A stretch of 64,000 bases of DNA, from NCBI GenBank assembly GCA_041228285.1, contig CP166133.1:372001-436000 (forward strand). Reading direction: 5' to 3'. The position numbers were made by a program, and so were the translations under genes. Below the pieces are notes generated by a model. The model was not told the DNA's origin. It was given only the letters and a program-made list of their open reading frames with translations, and made no database searches. Shown here in pieces: positions 55,983-64,000 of this stretch; position 1 is the stretch's first letter, and the number at the start of each line of letters is the position of its first letter. The stretch comes from Neisseriaceae bacterium CLB008 (lineage in GTDB: Bacteria; Pseudomonadota; Gammaproteobacteria; Burkholderiales; Neisseriaceae).

Positions 55983-56906
55983 TTAAACCAAAATAAACGG
56001 GTTGGCACCGCCGCGAGCGTATTCGGTTTCGTTCATCAATAGATCAAGGGCTAAAGAGGCTACGTCGTCGGCAATAGGGTCAACCAGTTGATCTTTACTC
56101 ATGGAGAATACCTTACGGTAGCCATGGCAATCGTGGCAGCTTTCGGCCTGCACGCTTTTATAGGGTGCTGATTTTTGTTCGGCAATGCTGTGTAAGGCTA
56201 CGTTTTTATTGCTGTCGCAATAGGTACAGCGGGCGCGAATCATATTCCACTGTGATTGGCATAAAGGGCAATGTACATAGCGTAAATTCACCAGCTTGCT
56301 GTCGATTTTAATCACGCTGGCTACGGCTTGGCTGCCGCAGCAAGGGCAGCTGTCTTTTTGTACTTTGCCTAAATAATCCAGCGCCTGCCACTCGGTTTTG
56401 GCCGAGTGAAGCGCCCACTGGGTCCAGATGACTTGCAAGGCGGCCAAGATGAAGAGTTTGCTGCCCTTATCAATACTGGCCTGCTCGTCGTCGCTGAGGG
56501 CGGCTGTGGCCCAGGCATTTAACGTGGCCTCATCTTGCTGCTGCAATGACTCAATGATGCTCTGAGTGGCGCTCGGTGCCGTGGCGGTGACGCTGTTTAA
56601 AATGTGTTGTAGTACCTCTAGCCAAGCGTGCGGCAGAGCCACTTGGTCTTTGTGGTAGGGCACGAGGCCGCTTAGGCTTGGTTGAGCCAGATCGGCGAGG
56701 GTGGCTAAGGCATCGTGTTGCGCTTGAGCGATGTGGCCCAGAAAGCTTAAAAAGTCGGCCAGCTCATGGCCTTGGGCCAGGCTGTTGAAGCGGGCAGCGC
56801 GCTTTTGGAACACGGCAGCGTCTGGCTTAAGGTAAAAGTCGGGCAGCATGGACGACGATGATTGGGCAATTTTTTCAGGCGTGCTGATGGGCGTGGTTTG
56901 GGCCAT
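55983..56906 (-). CDS. fdhE: Formate dehydrogenase accessory protein FdhE
   Basis: FdhE is a rubredoxin-type iron-binding chaperone needed for formate dehydrogenase maturation. The 307-aa product has four CxxC motifs in its C-terminal half: CPCCGSQAV, CPLCQSQWN, CTYCDSNKN and CHDCHGYRK, spaced as in FdhE. The N-terminal half is helical. It follows fdhD by 17 bases on the same strand. Confidence 0.93.
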   Translation of the reverse strand: MAQTTPISTPEKIAQSSSSMLPDFYLKPDAAVFQKRAARFNSLAQGHELADFLSFLGHIAQAQHDALATLADLAQPSLSGLVPYHKDQVALPHAWLEVLQHILNSVTATAPSATQSIIESLQQQDEATLNAWATAALSDDEQASIDKGSKLFILAALQVIWTQWALHSAKTEWQALDYLGKVQKDSCPCCGSQAVASVIKIDSKLVNLRYVHCPLCQSQWNMIRARCTYCDSNKNVALHSIAEQKSAPYKSVQAESCHDCHGYRKVFSMSKDQLVDPIADDVASLALDLLMNETEYARGGANPFILV

Positions 56907-56923
56907 GGAAAATCCTTTATGGG

Positions 56924-57742
56924 CTAGGCTATAAAGCCTTGCGGATGCGTGTAAATATTCTGTTTATGAGGGCGGGCAAAGCCCACCAGCGTCATGCCAA
57001 CCTGTTGTGCGAGGTCGACGGCAAAAGCGGTCGGTGCGGACACGGCCACCAGGCAACCGATGCCGATGGTGGCGGATTTTTGCACCATTTCGTAGCTGGC
57101 GCGGCTGGACACTAGGGCAAAGCCTTGCTGAACGTCTTGTTCGGTTTTACTGAGCCAGCCGACCAGTTTGTCCAGGGCGTTGTGGCGGCCCACGTCTTCA
57201 AACACTTTGAGAATGTCGCCGTCTAAGCTCACCCAAGCGGCGCCATGAATGGCGCCGGATAAGGCGCGTAAGGGCTGGGCCGTGGGAAAGGCAGTTAAGG
57301 CCTTGGGTAGCGCCGCCAGCGATAGCGCCGGCCCGCGCTGAATCGGCGCCAGCATGCGAGATACGGCCTGAAGGTTTTCAACCCCACACAGGCCGCAGCC
57401 GGTGCGGCCAGCCAAGGTGCGGCGGCGTTCTTTAAGGCCGACAAAACGCTCGGAGGCGATGTCTAGGCGCACTTCAATGCCGGCGCTGGTGTGGATGATG
57501 TCTATATCGTAGAGCTCAGACGCATGGTTTAAAATGCCTTCGCTGAGGCTAAAGCCAAGGGCAAAATGTTCTAAGTCACAGGGTGAGGCCAGCAGCACGG
57601 CATGGGAAATGCCGTTATAGGTTAAGGCCACTGGTACTTCTTCGATCAAGATGTCTTCGGCGGCCACCAGCGGCTGATCGGCCTCATGCTTGAGGAGGGT
57701 TCTGCTGGCGGTGGGCTGATATTCAGGCGTGATCTCAGTCAT
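56924..57742 (-). CDS. fdhD: Formate dehydrogenase sulfurtransferase FdhD
   Basis: FdhD passes sulfur from IscS to the molybdenum (bis-MGD) cofactor of formate dehydrogenase. The 272-aa protein has the essential CxxC in AGRTGCGLCGVENL (Cys116 and Cys119) and the motifs DLEHFALGFSLSEGI, GAIHGAAWVS and EDVGRHNALDKLVGW. It lies after the fdhABI terminator, so it may be transcribed separately or by read-through. Confidence 0.95.
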   Translation of the reverse strand: MTEITPEYQPTASRTLLKHEADQPLVAAEDILIEEVPVALTYNGISHAVLLASPCDLEHFALGFSLSEGILNHASELYDIDIIHTSAGIEVRLDIASERFVGLKERRRTLAGRTGCGLCGVENLQAVSRMLAPIQRGPALSLAALPKALTAFPTAQPLRALSGAIHGAAWVSLDGDILKVFEDVGRHNALDKLVGWLSKTEQDVQQGFALVSSRASYEMVQKSATIGIGCLVAVSAPTAFAVDLAQQVGMTLVGFARPHKQNIYTHPQGFIA

Positions 57743-57765
57743 ACGGGCTCTTTAAGGTCAGGATA

Positions 57766-57805
57766 AAAAAGGACAACAGCCAGTATCATCATACTGGCTG
57801 TTGTC
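57766..57805 (-). terminator. Intrinsic terminator after fdhI
   Basis: Fifteen-base arms GACAACAGCCAGTAT and ATACTGGCTGTTGTC pair perfectly around CATC; on the minus strand, CTTTTTTA follows. Confidence 0.88.
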
Positions 57806-57814
57806 GGACGTGGC

Positions 57815-58468
57815 TTACTTTTTCTTTTTCGGCGCGTGGTCGTGATGACCACTGTCCTTGCCGGTCACTTCACGATACCAGCGCGGATGGTGCTTCTTGG
57901 CCCAGTTCTCGGTCACGGTGCCTTCCACCATGGCGTTGATGGTGCCGCGAATCCAAATTGCTGCGTACACGTGCACAATGATGCTGGCAATCAGCGCCAA
58001 AGCGGCGGCCGCATGCAGCAATAGGGCGATGCGAATCAGTGGAATCGGGAAGTATTCAGCAAAATACGGACGCCAAGCCATGATACCGGTGAGGATGAGG
58101 GTCAGCATGCAGGCACACATCACCCAGAACATCATTTTTTGGCCGGCATTGTATTTGCCGGTGTCACCGACTTCTTCGCCTTTAAGAATTTTACCTACCG
58201 AAACCATCCACTTCACGTCTTCTTTATTCAAAAAGTTGTGGTGGTAGTAGCGGAAGAATTGGCGCACAAAGGCCACGAACATCAACACCCCAACAAACGG
58301 GTGAATGATGCGGGCCAGCTGTGGCGTGCCAAACACGTTCGACAGCCAGAAAAACGCTGGGTAGAAAAAGGCCAAACCAGAAATGGCAAGCAGCACAAAG
58401 CTGATGGCCACAATCCAGTGGTTAATCCGCTCGGCGGCGTTATACCGTTGAATTAAGGTTTTCTTCAT
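57815..58468 (-). CDS. fdhI: Formate dehydrogenase cytochrome b556 subunit (gamma)
   Basis: The 217-aa subunit anchors the enzyme in the inner membrane and passes electrons to quinone. It has four membrane segments (about 17-38, 53-70, 110-133 and 150-172) and His residues for two hemes, for example in [36 protein letters not shown] and [10 protein letters not shown]. The Lys/His-rich C-terminal tail is hydrophilic. It overlaps fdhB by four bases. Confidence 0.92.
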   Translation of the reverse strand: MKKTLIQRYNAAERINHWIVAISFVLLAISGLAFFYPAFFWLSNVFGTPQLARIIHPFVGVLMFVAFVRQFFRYYHHNFLNKEDVKWMVSVGKILKGEEVGDTGKYNAGQKMMFWVMCACMLTLILTGIMAWRPYFAEYFPIPLIRIALLLHAAAALALIASIIVHVYAAIWIRGTINAMVEGTVTENWAKKHHPRWYREVTGKDSGHHDHAPKKKK

Positions 58469-59370
58469 TGTTTGGTCTCCTTATGGTCATCAGGTTTGAT
58501 GATGTCGGGTTCTTCCTCATCGGCTTTATTCGGGCCTACGGTGATGTAGTGGAAGAAGCCAAACAGGCCGGCAGCGGCTACGCCTACGGTGGCCAATGGT
58601 TTGAGCAAGCCTTTCCATAGTTTGACGGTGGTGCTGATGGCAGGGTCTTTAGGTAAGCCGCTGTACAGTTCAGGCTTGTCGGCGTGATGCAAGACGTACA
58701 TCACGTGGGTGCCGCCCACGCCTTGAGGGTCGTACAGACCAGCGTTGGCATAGCCACGGTTGTTTAAGTCTTCAATACGCTCTGCCGCTACGTGCTTCAT
58801 GTCTTCTTTAGAGCCGAATTGAATGGCGCCGGTCGGACAGGTCTTCACGCAGGCTGGCTCTTGGCCAACGGCTACGCGGTCTGAACACAGGGTGCATTTG
58901 TAGGCGCGGTTGTCTTTTTTAGAGATGCGCGGCACGTTAAACGGACAGCCTGAAATACAGTAGCCGCAGCCAATACAGTTTTCTTCATGGAAGTCGACAA
59001 TGCCGTTGGTGTACTGAATGATGGCGCCAGGAGACGGGCAAGCCTTCAAGCAGCCTGGCTCAGCACAGTGCATACAGCCATCTTTACGGATCAGCCATTC
59101 TAGCTTGCCGTTTTCTTCGGTTTCGCTAAAGCGCATCACCGTCCACGCGTCGGCGGTTAAGTCGATCGGGTTGTCGTAGACGCCGATGCATTCACCGACT
59201 TCGTCGCGAATGTCGTTCCATTCAGAACAGGCTACCTGACAGGCTTTACAGCCAATACAGGTGCTCACGTCGATGAGTTTGGCCACTTCGATGTGTTGGC
59301 GCGCTTGTGGTGGGGGCGTCATGTCTGCGGTCGCCGAGCGGCGCAGAATGTCCAGAGATTGTAATGCCAT
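58465..59370 (-). CDS. fdhB: Formate dehydrogenase iron-sulfur subunit (beta)
   Basis: The 301-aa subunit carries four [4Fe-4S] clusters linking the catalytic subunit to cytochrome b. Cys clusters are [46 protein letters not shown] and CTLCSDR with [13 protein letters not shown]-terminal membrane helix ([15 protein letters not shown]) is typical. The gene lies between fdhA and fdhI. Confidence 0.95.
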   Translation of the reverse strand: MALQSLDILRRSATADMTPPPQARQHIEVAKLIDVSTCIGCKACQVACSEWNDIRDEVGECIGVYDNPIDLTADAWTVMRFSETEENGKLEWLIRKDGCMHCAEPGCLKACPSPGAIIQYTNGIVDFHEENCIGCGYCISGCPFNVPRISKKDNRAYKCTLCSDRVAVGQEPACVKTCPTGAIQFGSKEDMKHVAAERIEDLNNRGYANAGLYDPQGVGGTHVMYVLHHADKPELYSGLPKDPAISTTVKLWKGLLKPLATVGVAAAGLFGFFHYITVGPNKADEEEPDIIKPDDHKETKQ

Positions 59371-59381
59371 AATGAGCCTCC

Positions 59382-62300
59382 TTAAGCTTTCTCTAAGTTC
59401 ACTAGGAACGTTTTGTACTCAGGAGTTTGCGTATTACAGTCTCCTACCGATGCGGTTAGATTATTGGCCAAATAGCCTTTCTTGGCTTCGCCTTCCCAAC
59501 CCCAGTGCAATGGAATGCCGATTTGATGCACGGTTTGTTCGTGCACCTTCAGCGCCATGATGCGCTTGGTGACCACGGCCTTGGCTTTAATGAAGCCACG
59601 GTTAGAGCTGACTTTGACCCAATCGCCGGCTTTGATGCCTTTTTCTTTGGCCAAGGCTTCACCAATCTCGACAAACTGCTCCGGCTGGGCAATCGCCAAC
59701 AGCTTCACGGTTTTGGTCCAGAACTGGAAGTGCTCGGTTAGGCGATACGTCGTCCCCACGTAAGGGAAGTTTTCGTGGGTGCCTAAGTTGGCGCGGTCGT
59801 CTTTAAACATCCGCACCGCAGGGCTGTTAAACACTTTCGGGTGCATTGGGTTCATGCCGATCGGGCTTTCCATAGGCTCGTAGTGAACCGGGAAGGGGCC
59901 ATCGACCAATTTACGGGTAGAGAACAAACGGCCCACGCCTTCTTCGTTCATGATGAAGGGATTCATGCCGCTGCCCGGTGCTTCGGTGTTTTTAAAGTCG
60001 GCCACGTCGGCGCCGCCCCAATGATCGCCCATCCATTTGATGACTTCGCGATTAGGGTCCCAAGGTTTGCCCTGTGGATCACAAGAGGCGCGGTTGTACA
60101 GAATGCGGCGGTTGGCCGGCCAAGCGAAAGACCAGCCAGGGGTGTTGCCTAAGCCTGTGTCGGTGTTGTCGCGGCGCGCCATGAGGTTGCCTTCTTCTGT
60201 CCATTGGCCTGAGTACACCCAGCAGGCGCACGAGGTTGAGCCATCATCTTGCAGCTGGTGGAAGCCCGCAACCTGTTGGCCTTTTTTCACGATGATGTTG
60301 CCGTTGGCGTCTTTAACGTCGGCCAAAGCTTTACCATTAGACTGCATGGCCAACTCTTCTGGCGTTGGGTCGAATGGGTCGTGGAAGGTCCAATCCACGT
60401 TTAGAATAGGCTCTGGCGTGGCGCCACCTTCTTGGCGATACATGTCGCGCAAGGTCAGGAATAAATGGCCTAAAATGGCGGTGTCTGGGCGGGCTTCACC
60501 AGGCGCATCAGCGCCTTTCCAGTGCCACTGTAGCCAGCGGCTAGAGTTGGCGATGGAGCCGTTTTCTTCGGCAAAGCAGCAAGAGGGCAGGCGGAAGACT
60601 TCGGTTTGGATGTCGGCCATCTCGCCAGGGGCGCTGCCGCCTTCGTTGTACCAGAATGAGCCTGTCTCGGTGTGTAGTGGGTCGATGATGACCATATACT
60701 TAAGCTTCGAGAAGGCTCGGCGCACTTTATTGGAGTCAGGGAATGACGCGCCGGCGTTAAAGCCTTGTACGATCAGGCCGTTCATCTGGCCTTTGTCCAT
60801 CATTTCGGTCATCTGAATGATGTCGTACATTTTGTCCCACTTGGGCAGCCAATCAAAGCCCCAGTCGTTTTCTTTGGTGGCGTTTTCGCCCCAGAACCAC
60901 TTCATCAAGCTCACCGCAAATTTAGGGGTGTTGCTCCAGTAGTTTAACTGGTTCGGACGCACGGCTTTAGGCGTGATGCCGTTGATGTATTCAGCCCAGT
61001 TGCGGTGCTTGAATTCATTGGGTAGGCCTAAGTAGCCAGGCAGCATGGTCGACAATAGGCCTAAGTCTGACAGACCTTGAATATTGGAGTGGCCGCGCAG
61101 CGCATTCACGCCGCCGCCAGACATGCCGATGTTGCCCAACAGCAATTGCACCATACACATGGTGCGGATGATTTGTGAGCCCGTGGTGTGCTGCGTCCAG
61201 CCCAATGCGTACAAAATGGTGCCGGCTTTGTTGGGCGCAGAGGTTTCGCCTAGGGCGGCACACACTTTTAAGAAGCCTTCAACCGGGCTACCGGTGATGC
61301 TGCTGACCAATTCTGGGGTATAGCGTGCGTAGTGCGCCTTCATCAGGTTCCACACGCAGCGTGGGTGTTGCAAGGTGTCGTCGGTTTTGGCGTTGCCTTG
61401 AGCGTCTAGCTCATAAAACCAGCTGTCTTGATCGTATTTGCTATTGGCTTCATCGTAGCCGCTAAATAAGCCGTCGTTGAATTCAAATTTTTCGTCAACA
61501 ATTAAGGTGGCGTTGGTGTAGGCCTTAACGTATTCCCATTGGATTTTGTCATTGGCGATTAACCAGTTGATGACGCCGCCTAGGAAGGCAATATCTGAGC
61601 CTGAGCGAATCGGTACGTATTCGTCGGCCACGGCCGCGGTACGGTTAAAGCGAGGGTCTACTACGTAGAGCTTGGTGCCTTTTTGTTTTTTGGCTTCGAT
61701 GGCCCATTTAAAGCCCACTGGGTGTGCTTCGGCCGCGTTGCCGCCCATCACCAAAATAAAGTCGGCGTTTTTGATGTCGACCCAGGTATTGGTCATGGCG
61801 CCGCGACCAAACGTAGAGGCCAAAGCGGCTACCGTTGGTCCGTGGCACACACGTGCCTGTGCGTCGGTGGCGACAATGCCAAGGGTACGCATGAATTTTT
61901 GGGTCAGAATACCGGTTTCATTTGAGCCCGCAGATGCGGTCAACATGCCCGTGGTCAACCAACGGTTGACGGTGGTGCCGTCGGCACCGGTGGGGATGAA
62001 GTTGGCGTCGCGGTCGGCCTTCATGTGCTTGGCGATGCGCAGATTGGCTTCTTCCCAAGAGATGCGTTTCCAATGGTCGCTGCCGGCTTCGCGTACTTCT
62101 GGGTATTTTTGGCGTGATTCACTGTGGATGAAGTCGATCAGGCTGGCGCCTTTAGGGCATAACGAGCCACGGCTAACCGGATGGTCAGGATCGCCTTCAA
62201 TGTGGAAGATTTCGGCTTTGGCATTTTTTGCGCCATCGCCCATGCTGTACATCAGCACGCCGCAGCCTACGGAACAGTAGGTACAGTTATTACGGGTTTC

Positions 62301-62432
62301 GGTGGCGCGCAATAGTTTGTATTGACGCACTTCGGCCCATGCATTGGTTGGCATAAAGCCCATGACCGCCAAGCTTGAGGCACTCATGCCCGCTGCTGAG
62401 ATCTTAAAAAACTGCCGCCTAGAGACTTTCAT
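59382..62432 (-). CDS. fdhA: Formate dehydrogenase catalytic subunit, Cys-type (FdnG/FdoG-like)
   Basis: The 1016-aa product has a Tat signal ([14 protein letters not shown]), a [4Fe-4S] site (C50, C53, C57 and C92) and a bis-MGD molybdenum domain. At position 196 the active site reads [12 protein letters not shown] with Cys (TGC at 61845-61847), where E. coli FdnG/FdoG have selenocysteine, and the total length equals FdoG. Formate is oxidised in the periplasm and electrons pass to FdhB and FdhI. The ATG at 62432 is preceded by CAGGAGC. A hairpin lies just upstream. Confidence 0.95.
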   Translation of the reverse strand: MKVSRRQFFKISAAGMSASSLAVMGFMPTNAWAEVRQYKLLRATETRNNCTYCSVGCGVLMYSMGDGAKNAKAEIFHIEGDPDHPVSRGSLCPKGASLIDFIHSESRQKYPEVREAGSDHWKRISWEEANLRIAKHMKADRDANFIPTGADGTTVNRWLTTGMLTASAGSNETGILTQKFMRTLGIVATDAQARVCHGPTVAALASTFGRGAMTNTWVDIKNADFILVMGGNAAEAHPVGFKWAIEAKKQKGTKLYVVDPRFNRTAAVADEYVPIRSGSDIAFLGGVINWLIANDKIQWEYVKAYTNATLIVDEKFEFNDGLFSGYDEANSKYDQDSWFYELDAQGNAKTDDTLQHPRCVWNLMKAHYARYTPELVSSITGSPVEGFLKVCAALGETSAPNKAGTILYALGWTQHTTGSQIIRTMCMVQLLLGNIGMSGGGVNALRGHSNIQGLSDLGLLSTMLPGYLGLPNEFKHRNWAEYINGITPKAVRPNQLNYWSNTPKFAVSLMKWFWGENATKENDWGFDWLPKWDKMYDIIQMTEMMDKGQMNGLIVQGFNAGASFPDSNKVRRAFSKLKYMVIIDPLHTETGSFWYNEGGSAPGEMADIQTEVFRLPSCCFAEENGSIANSSRWLQWHWKGADAPGEARPDTAILGHLFLTLRDMYRQEGGATPEPILNVDWTFHDPFDPTPEELAMQSNGKALADVKDANGNIIVKKGQQVAGFHQLQDDGSTSCACWVYSGQWTEEGNLMARRDNTDTGLGNTPGWSFAWPANRRILYNRASCDPQGKPWDPNREVIKWMGDHWGGADVADFKNTEAPGSGMNPFIMNEEGVGRLFSTRKLVDGPFPVHYEPMESPIGMNPMHPKVFNSPAVRMFKDDRANLGTHENFPYVGTTYRLTEHFQFWTKTVKLLAIAQPEQFVEIGEALAKEKGIKAGDWVKVSSNRGFIKAKAVVTKRIMALKVHEQTVHQIGIPLHWGWEGEAKKGYLANNLTASVGDCNTQTPEYKTFLVNLEKA

Positions 62433-62460
62433 TAGCGCTCCTGAAAGCCATAGCCTCAAA

Positions 62461-62490
62461 ACAATTAGGCACAACGGTGTGCCTAATTGT
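62461..62490. promoter_or_regulatory. Perfect 13-base inverted repeat ahead of fdhA
   Basis: Arms ACAATTAGGCACA (62461-62473) and TGTGCCTAATTGT (62478-62490) flank ACGG. It lies 28 bases upstream of the fdhA start, so it is probably in the 5' leader. On the minus strand TTTTGAGG follows, a weak T tract. It could be an attenuator, a protein-binding RNA hairpin or an operator. Confidence 0.55.
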
Positions 62491-62794
62491 TTGTAGAAGT
62501 ATGGTAGTGGTTATTATGTTTGTTATGGCTAAAGTCGGCTTAACTTTTAAGATAAGCGCTCAACATTTAGCCTGTTAATGACGCTATTTTGCCATAATCA
62601 TTGCAGCAGGCCAAATTTTTTTACTTTCAGATGGCTGTTTTATCAGAAAAATTTAGTTAAATATGGTTAAATTTTGTTTGTTTCTGAAATGTAAGGAACT
62701 TATAAAACAAGCACATAAGCCGCCGAGGAATAAACCACAGTCATTAATTAAGCTAAATTTGATGGACATCATGTCGCAAAATGAAAAGATGAGG
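62491..62794. other. AT-rich intergenic region between fdhA and a LysR gene
   Basis: This 304-base stretch should contain the fdhA promoter on the minus strand. A short plus-strand open frame from 62663 is discarded because it runs into the LysR gene and has no clear ribosome site. I see no convincing FNR-type TTGAT-N4-ATCAA site. Confidence 0.55.
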
Positions 62795-63730
62795 TCAGCC
62801 TTTAAAGGCGTCAAGTGGAAACTCTTGTGGCCACAAGGGCTGGCTAAACGCTTCGGTCAGGTAGTCGACCAAAGAGCGCACGCGGCTAGACACCAGCTTG
62901 CGTGAGGGGTAAACGGCGTAAATGCCTAGCTCCTTAAAGGTCAGCTGTGGCAAGACCTGAACCAAGCGACCCTCAGCGACATCCGCACCAATTAAAAAAT
63001 CAGGCTGTAGCGTGATGCCGCCGCCCTGAAGGGCGAGCATGCGGCAGGTGTCGCCATTATTGGTGTGTAAAGCTGATTTAAGCGTGAACGAGGCTTTTTC
63101 GCCTGCCTCTTTATAGTACCAAGTTTCTTTATCCGACCAGTTGCTGTAGGAAAGGGTGCGGTGTTGGCTTAAGTCTTGAGGGGTTTGGGGCGTGCCGTGG
63201 GCGGCTAAATACTCGGGGGAGGCACACAGCAAGACCTGCGTGCTGGCCAGTTTGCGGGTGACTAAAGTGGAGTTGGGCAGTTCAGCAATGCGAATGGCCA
63301 AGTCAAAGCCTTCTTCGACTAGGTCGACGATGCGGTCGTTGAGGCTGATGTCTAAGGTGACTTTAGGATAGGCGTCAAGAAAGCCTTGCCATAGCGGCGC
63401 CAAATGTAATACCCCGAAGCTGACCGGTACGTTGACGTAAATCTTACCGCTGAAATTGGTTTGGCCATCGATCAGGGCGCTTTCTGCTTCTTCAATGGCG
63501 GCCAAGATGGTTTTGGCCTGTTCGTAAAATAGGCGGCCATCTTCGGTGGGCGACAGGCGGCGCGTGGTTCGATGCAGTAGCCGCAGGTTTAGCCGCAGCT
63601 CTAAGGCATTTAAGTGGCGCGAAATGGCCTGTTTGGATAGGTTGAGCTTGTCGGCCGCACCGACGAGGCTGCCGCTGTCCATGATGGCGACGAACACGCT
63701 CATCTCTAGGGTTTTATTGGCTTTGAGCAT
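62795..63730 (-). CDS. LysR-family transcriptional regulator (AaeR/CrgA-like)
   Basis: From the ATG at 63730 the product is 311 aa: winged helix (LEMSVFVAIMDSGSLVGAAD, NLSKQAISRHLNALELRLNL) and a type-2 periplasmic-binding effector domain. The style GKIYVNVPVSFGVLHLAPLW is common in the CrgA-like LysR subgroup. It is divergent from the YgiD-like gene (123 bases apart), which is its most likely target. Ligand unknown. Confidence 0.87.
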   Translation of the reverse strand: MLKANKTLEMSVFVAIMDSGSLVGAADKLNLSKQAISRHLNALELRLNLRLLHRTTRRLSPTEDGRLFYEQAKTILAAIEEAESALIDGQTNFSGKIYVNVPVSFGVLHLAPLWQGFLDAYPKVTLDISLNDRIVDLVEEGFDLAIRIAELPNSTLVTRKLASTQVLLCASPEYLAAHGTPQTPQDLSQHRTLSYSNWSDKETWYYKEAGEKASFTLKSALHTNNGDTCRMLALQGGGITLQPDFLIGADVAEGRLVQVLPQLTFKELGIYAVYPSRKLVSSRVRSLVDYLTEAFSQPLWPQEFPLDAFKG

Positions 63731-63853
63731 AGGATTGCTTTCTATTGTTCCATTTTTTGGAATAATTAAACCTATTTTGTCTGGTTTATCATCAAAACAC
63801 AAGCCTATAAGATGGCGTTGTTATTTAATTGAAACAGAAATAAGGGGATGGTC

Positions 63854-64000
63854 ATGAAGCAATTGCCCGTGCTGTTTGTGTCCCATGGTTCGCCCATGAT
63901 GGCGATTGAGCCTGGCGTGGTCGGGCCTAAACTACAGGATTTAGGCCAGAAGCTGCTGGCCAGACACACCATTAAGGCTGTGTTGGTGGTGTCGGCCCAT
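63854..64000 (+). CDS. YgiD-like extradiol dioxygenase (3' truncated by window edge)
   Basis: Forty-nine residues are visible: KQLPVLFVSHGSPMMAIEPG and IKAVLVVSAH match the N-terminus of the YgiD/4,5-DOPA dioxygenase extradiol family, with a metal-binding His in SHGSP and the second in SAH. AAGGGG six bases upstream supports the ATG at 63854. It is a LigB-superfamily member, so a role in aromatic ring cleavage is possible, but the rest of the gene is outside the window. Confidence 0.8.
   Translation, partial: MKQLPVLFVSHGSPMMAIEPGVVGPKLQDLGQKLLARHTIKAVLVVSAH

Noticed and set aside
61845-61847. In-frame TGA for selenocysteine expected in fdhA
   Set aside because: The codon reads TGC (Cys) on the minus strand, so no recoding is needed.
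62663-62905. Short plus-strand reading frame of 80 codons between fdhA and the LysR gene
   Set aside because: It overlaps the 3' end of the LysR gene on the other strand, has no clear ribosome site and no recognisable protein features.

Overview
The window is about 64 kb of gene-dense, moderately GC-rich chromosomal DNA from a Gram-negative bacterium. LPS-export genes, an acidic-tipped SSB, the block yhbY / rlmE-ftsH-folP-glmM next to greA, a CNP1-like protein and the protocatechuate 4,5-cleavage pathway together point to a betaproteobacterium. A member of the Neisseriales is plausible, but I cannot name the genus. I saw no IS element, prophage, CRISPR array, rRNA or tRNA.

Layout. 1-4 kb: kdsD (5' truncated)-kdsC-lptC-lptA-lptB, a SprT/YgjP-like metallopeptidase and hpf; rpoN is not between lptB and hpf. 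4-16.6 kb: mostly housekeeping genes (META-domain and CNP1-like envelope proteins, TusA-like protein, pyrC, a YajR-like MFS transporter, ssb, greA, DUF4149, yhbY, rlmE, ftsH, folP, glmM, DedA). 16.7-25.4 kb: a sulfur-centred island. It holds a TsdB/TsdA-like pair of c-type cytochromes, a rare one-polypeptide amino-acid ABC importer (binding protein, permease and ATPase fused), an L-2-amino-thiazoline-4-carboxylate (ATC) hydrolase homologue, an M20 N-carbamoyl-amino-acid hydrolase and metNIQ. 25.5-28.1 kb: an inverse autotransporter with a beta-helix passenger behind a strong Fur-box match. 28-38.4 kb: an amino-acid binding lipoprotein, GNAT, YheS, TsaD, a BigR/SqrR-type regulator with two YeeE/YedE halves and an OsmC protein, a DUF4442 protein, YgfZ, ParE and RppH. 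38.6-43.4 kb: three paralogous PotF-like lipoproteins without permease genes, with a methyltransferase among them. 43.5-53.8 kb: a LysR gene divergent from a complete protocatechuate 4,5-cleavage operon (galD-ligJ-ligK-ligI-ligA-ligB-ligC), an aldehyde dehydrogenase and a PcaK-like transporter. 53.9-62.4 kb: an LtaS-like membrane phosphotransferase and a formate dehydrogenase cluster (fdhA-fdhB-fdhI, then fdhD and fdhE) whose catalytic subunit has Cys where E. coli has selenocysteine. 62.8-64 kb: a LysR gene divergent from a truncated YgiD-like dioxygenase gene.

How the genes may work together. The most coherent hypothesis is that the fused importer, ATC hydrolase and carbamoylase form a scavenging route from a cyclic thiazoline to L-cysteine, next to MetNIQ and thiosulfate/tetrathionate cytochromes. 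The lig operon converts protocatechuate to pyruvate and oxaloacetate, with PcaK supplying aromatic acid. Formate dehydrogenase passes electrons from periplasmic formate to quinone. The BigR/YeeE/OsmC operon is probably a persulfide-sensing sulfur import unit. All assignments come from reading translated sequence and motifs; no database search was run.
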